The notes under the pieces: generated by a model
Told to the model about the DNA's origin: nothing
Databases searched by the model: none
What the model saw: the letters and a program-made list of their open reading frames with translations, nothing else
From: Dankookia rubra
GTDB lineage: Bacteria; Pseudomonadota; Alphaproteobacteria; Acetobacterales; Acetobacteraceae
Direction of reading: 5' to 3'
DNA: 64,000 bases
NCBI RefSeq assembly: GCF_004355005.1
Contig: NZ_SMSJ01000003.1
Coordinates: forward strand, 219,858-283,857
In this document: positions 63,797 to 64,000 of the stretch, piece by piece
How the letters are laid out: each line of letters begins with the position of its first letter
Numbering within the stretch: the stretch's first letter is position 1
Position numbers and translations under genes: made by a program

Positions 63797-64000
63797 ATGC
63801 GCCGCCGCCCCCGCTTCGACCCCGGCATCCCGCCCGAGATCCTGCCCCCCGACTTCGCCATCCGCCACGACCTGCACAACTACCTCTACTTCCGCCCGAC
63901 CTTCGGCCTGCTCGCGCCGCAGCCCTGGGCGCCGCTCGCCGATGCCGAATGGGCCGCCCTCCGGCCCTTTCTCGCCGAGCACGGCTGCGGCGTCTCGGAC
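63797..64000 (+). CDS. N-terminus of a possible IS-type transposase (cut by window edge)
   Basis: 68 residues from ATG 63797 (GGAGGG upstream) to the window end, still open. After a basic start (RRRPRFDPG) comes HNYLYFRPTFGLLAPQPWAPLADAEWAALRPFLAEHGCG. The L-x-D-A-E-W-x-x-L-x-P-F-L element recalls the DUF4096 head of IS5-like transposases. The evidence is short, and another conserved protein of unknown function is possible. The preceding ~100 bp are less GC-rich than the surroundings, which fits a gene of foreign origin. Confidence 0.45.
   Translation, partial: MRRRPRFDPGIPPEILPPDFAIRHDLHNYLYFRPTFGLLAPQPWAPLADAEWAALRPFLAEHGCGVSD

Overview
The window is very GC-rich, densely packed chromosomal DNA. 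It has frequent GTG starts, ATGA/TGATG gene overlaps and many short operons on both strands. Gene content suggests an aerobic, metabolically versatile alphaproteobacterium of the Acetobacteraceae/Roseomonas kind: Bug-type tripartite tricarboxylate receptors, several Liv-type ABC importers, molybdenum hydroxylases, CoA-linked catabolism and an HpnL-like membrane protein. This taxonomic view is inference. I found no rRNA, tRNA, CRISPR array, phage genes or complete insertion sequence.

Layout. 1-2.0 kb: a helix-turn-helix/periplasmic-binding-like regulator cut by the window edge, a divergent TupA-like oxyanion receptor and a small HIRAN-like protein. 2.3-9.3 kb: FAD oxidoreductase, enoyl-CoA hydratase, HMG-CoA-lyase-like enzyme, CaiB-type CoA transferase, a GNAT-like protein, an MFS carrier and a type II 3-hydroxyacyl-CoA dehydrogenase-like SDR. 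9.4-14.3 kb: a small glycosylation locus with two glycosyltransferases (one frameshifted) and two unknown proteins. 14.4-30.4 kb: scattered uptake and catabolic genes, including an aldehyde dehydrogenase, an orphan ModA-like receptor, a TauD-type dioxygenase, an enolase-superfamily enzyme, a BenE symporter, five orphan Bug receptors, an ACS-family MFS carrier and a split chromate transporter.

30.4-35.9 kb: an operon resembling pimFABCD of dicarboxylate/fatty-acid beta-oxidation. Its acyl-CoA ligase is broken by an internal deletion plus frameshift, and no thiolase is present. 36.0-47.8 kb: the most coherent system, which looks like a nicotinate catabolic locus. It has a Liv-type importer with fused permeases, a UPF0280 (ApbE-related) protein, 6-hydroxynicotinate reductase, a fused [2Fe-2S]/molybdopterin hydroxylase subunit with its FAD subunit and, divergently, an enamidase. 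Together these would oxidise nicotinate to 6-hydroxynicotinate, reduce it to the tetrahydro-oxo form and open the ring to 2-formylglutarate. This is the route known from Eubacterium barkeri and, in modified form, Azorhizobium.

47.8-50.6 kb: an HpnL-like membrane protein, a radical SAM/SPASM-like enzyme and a DUF1185 protein. 50.9-59.4 kb: a second Liv-type importer with gene order livG-livF, four tandem paralogous receptors, livH-livM. 59.5-64 kb: an animal-type haem peroxidase with RTX-like and FG-GAP repeats behind a Fur-like box, CutA, a Tat-type amidohydrolase, and a truncated gene that may be a transposase. A short two-hairpin element occurs twice in this last part.
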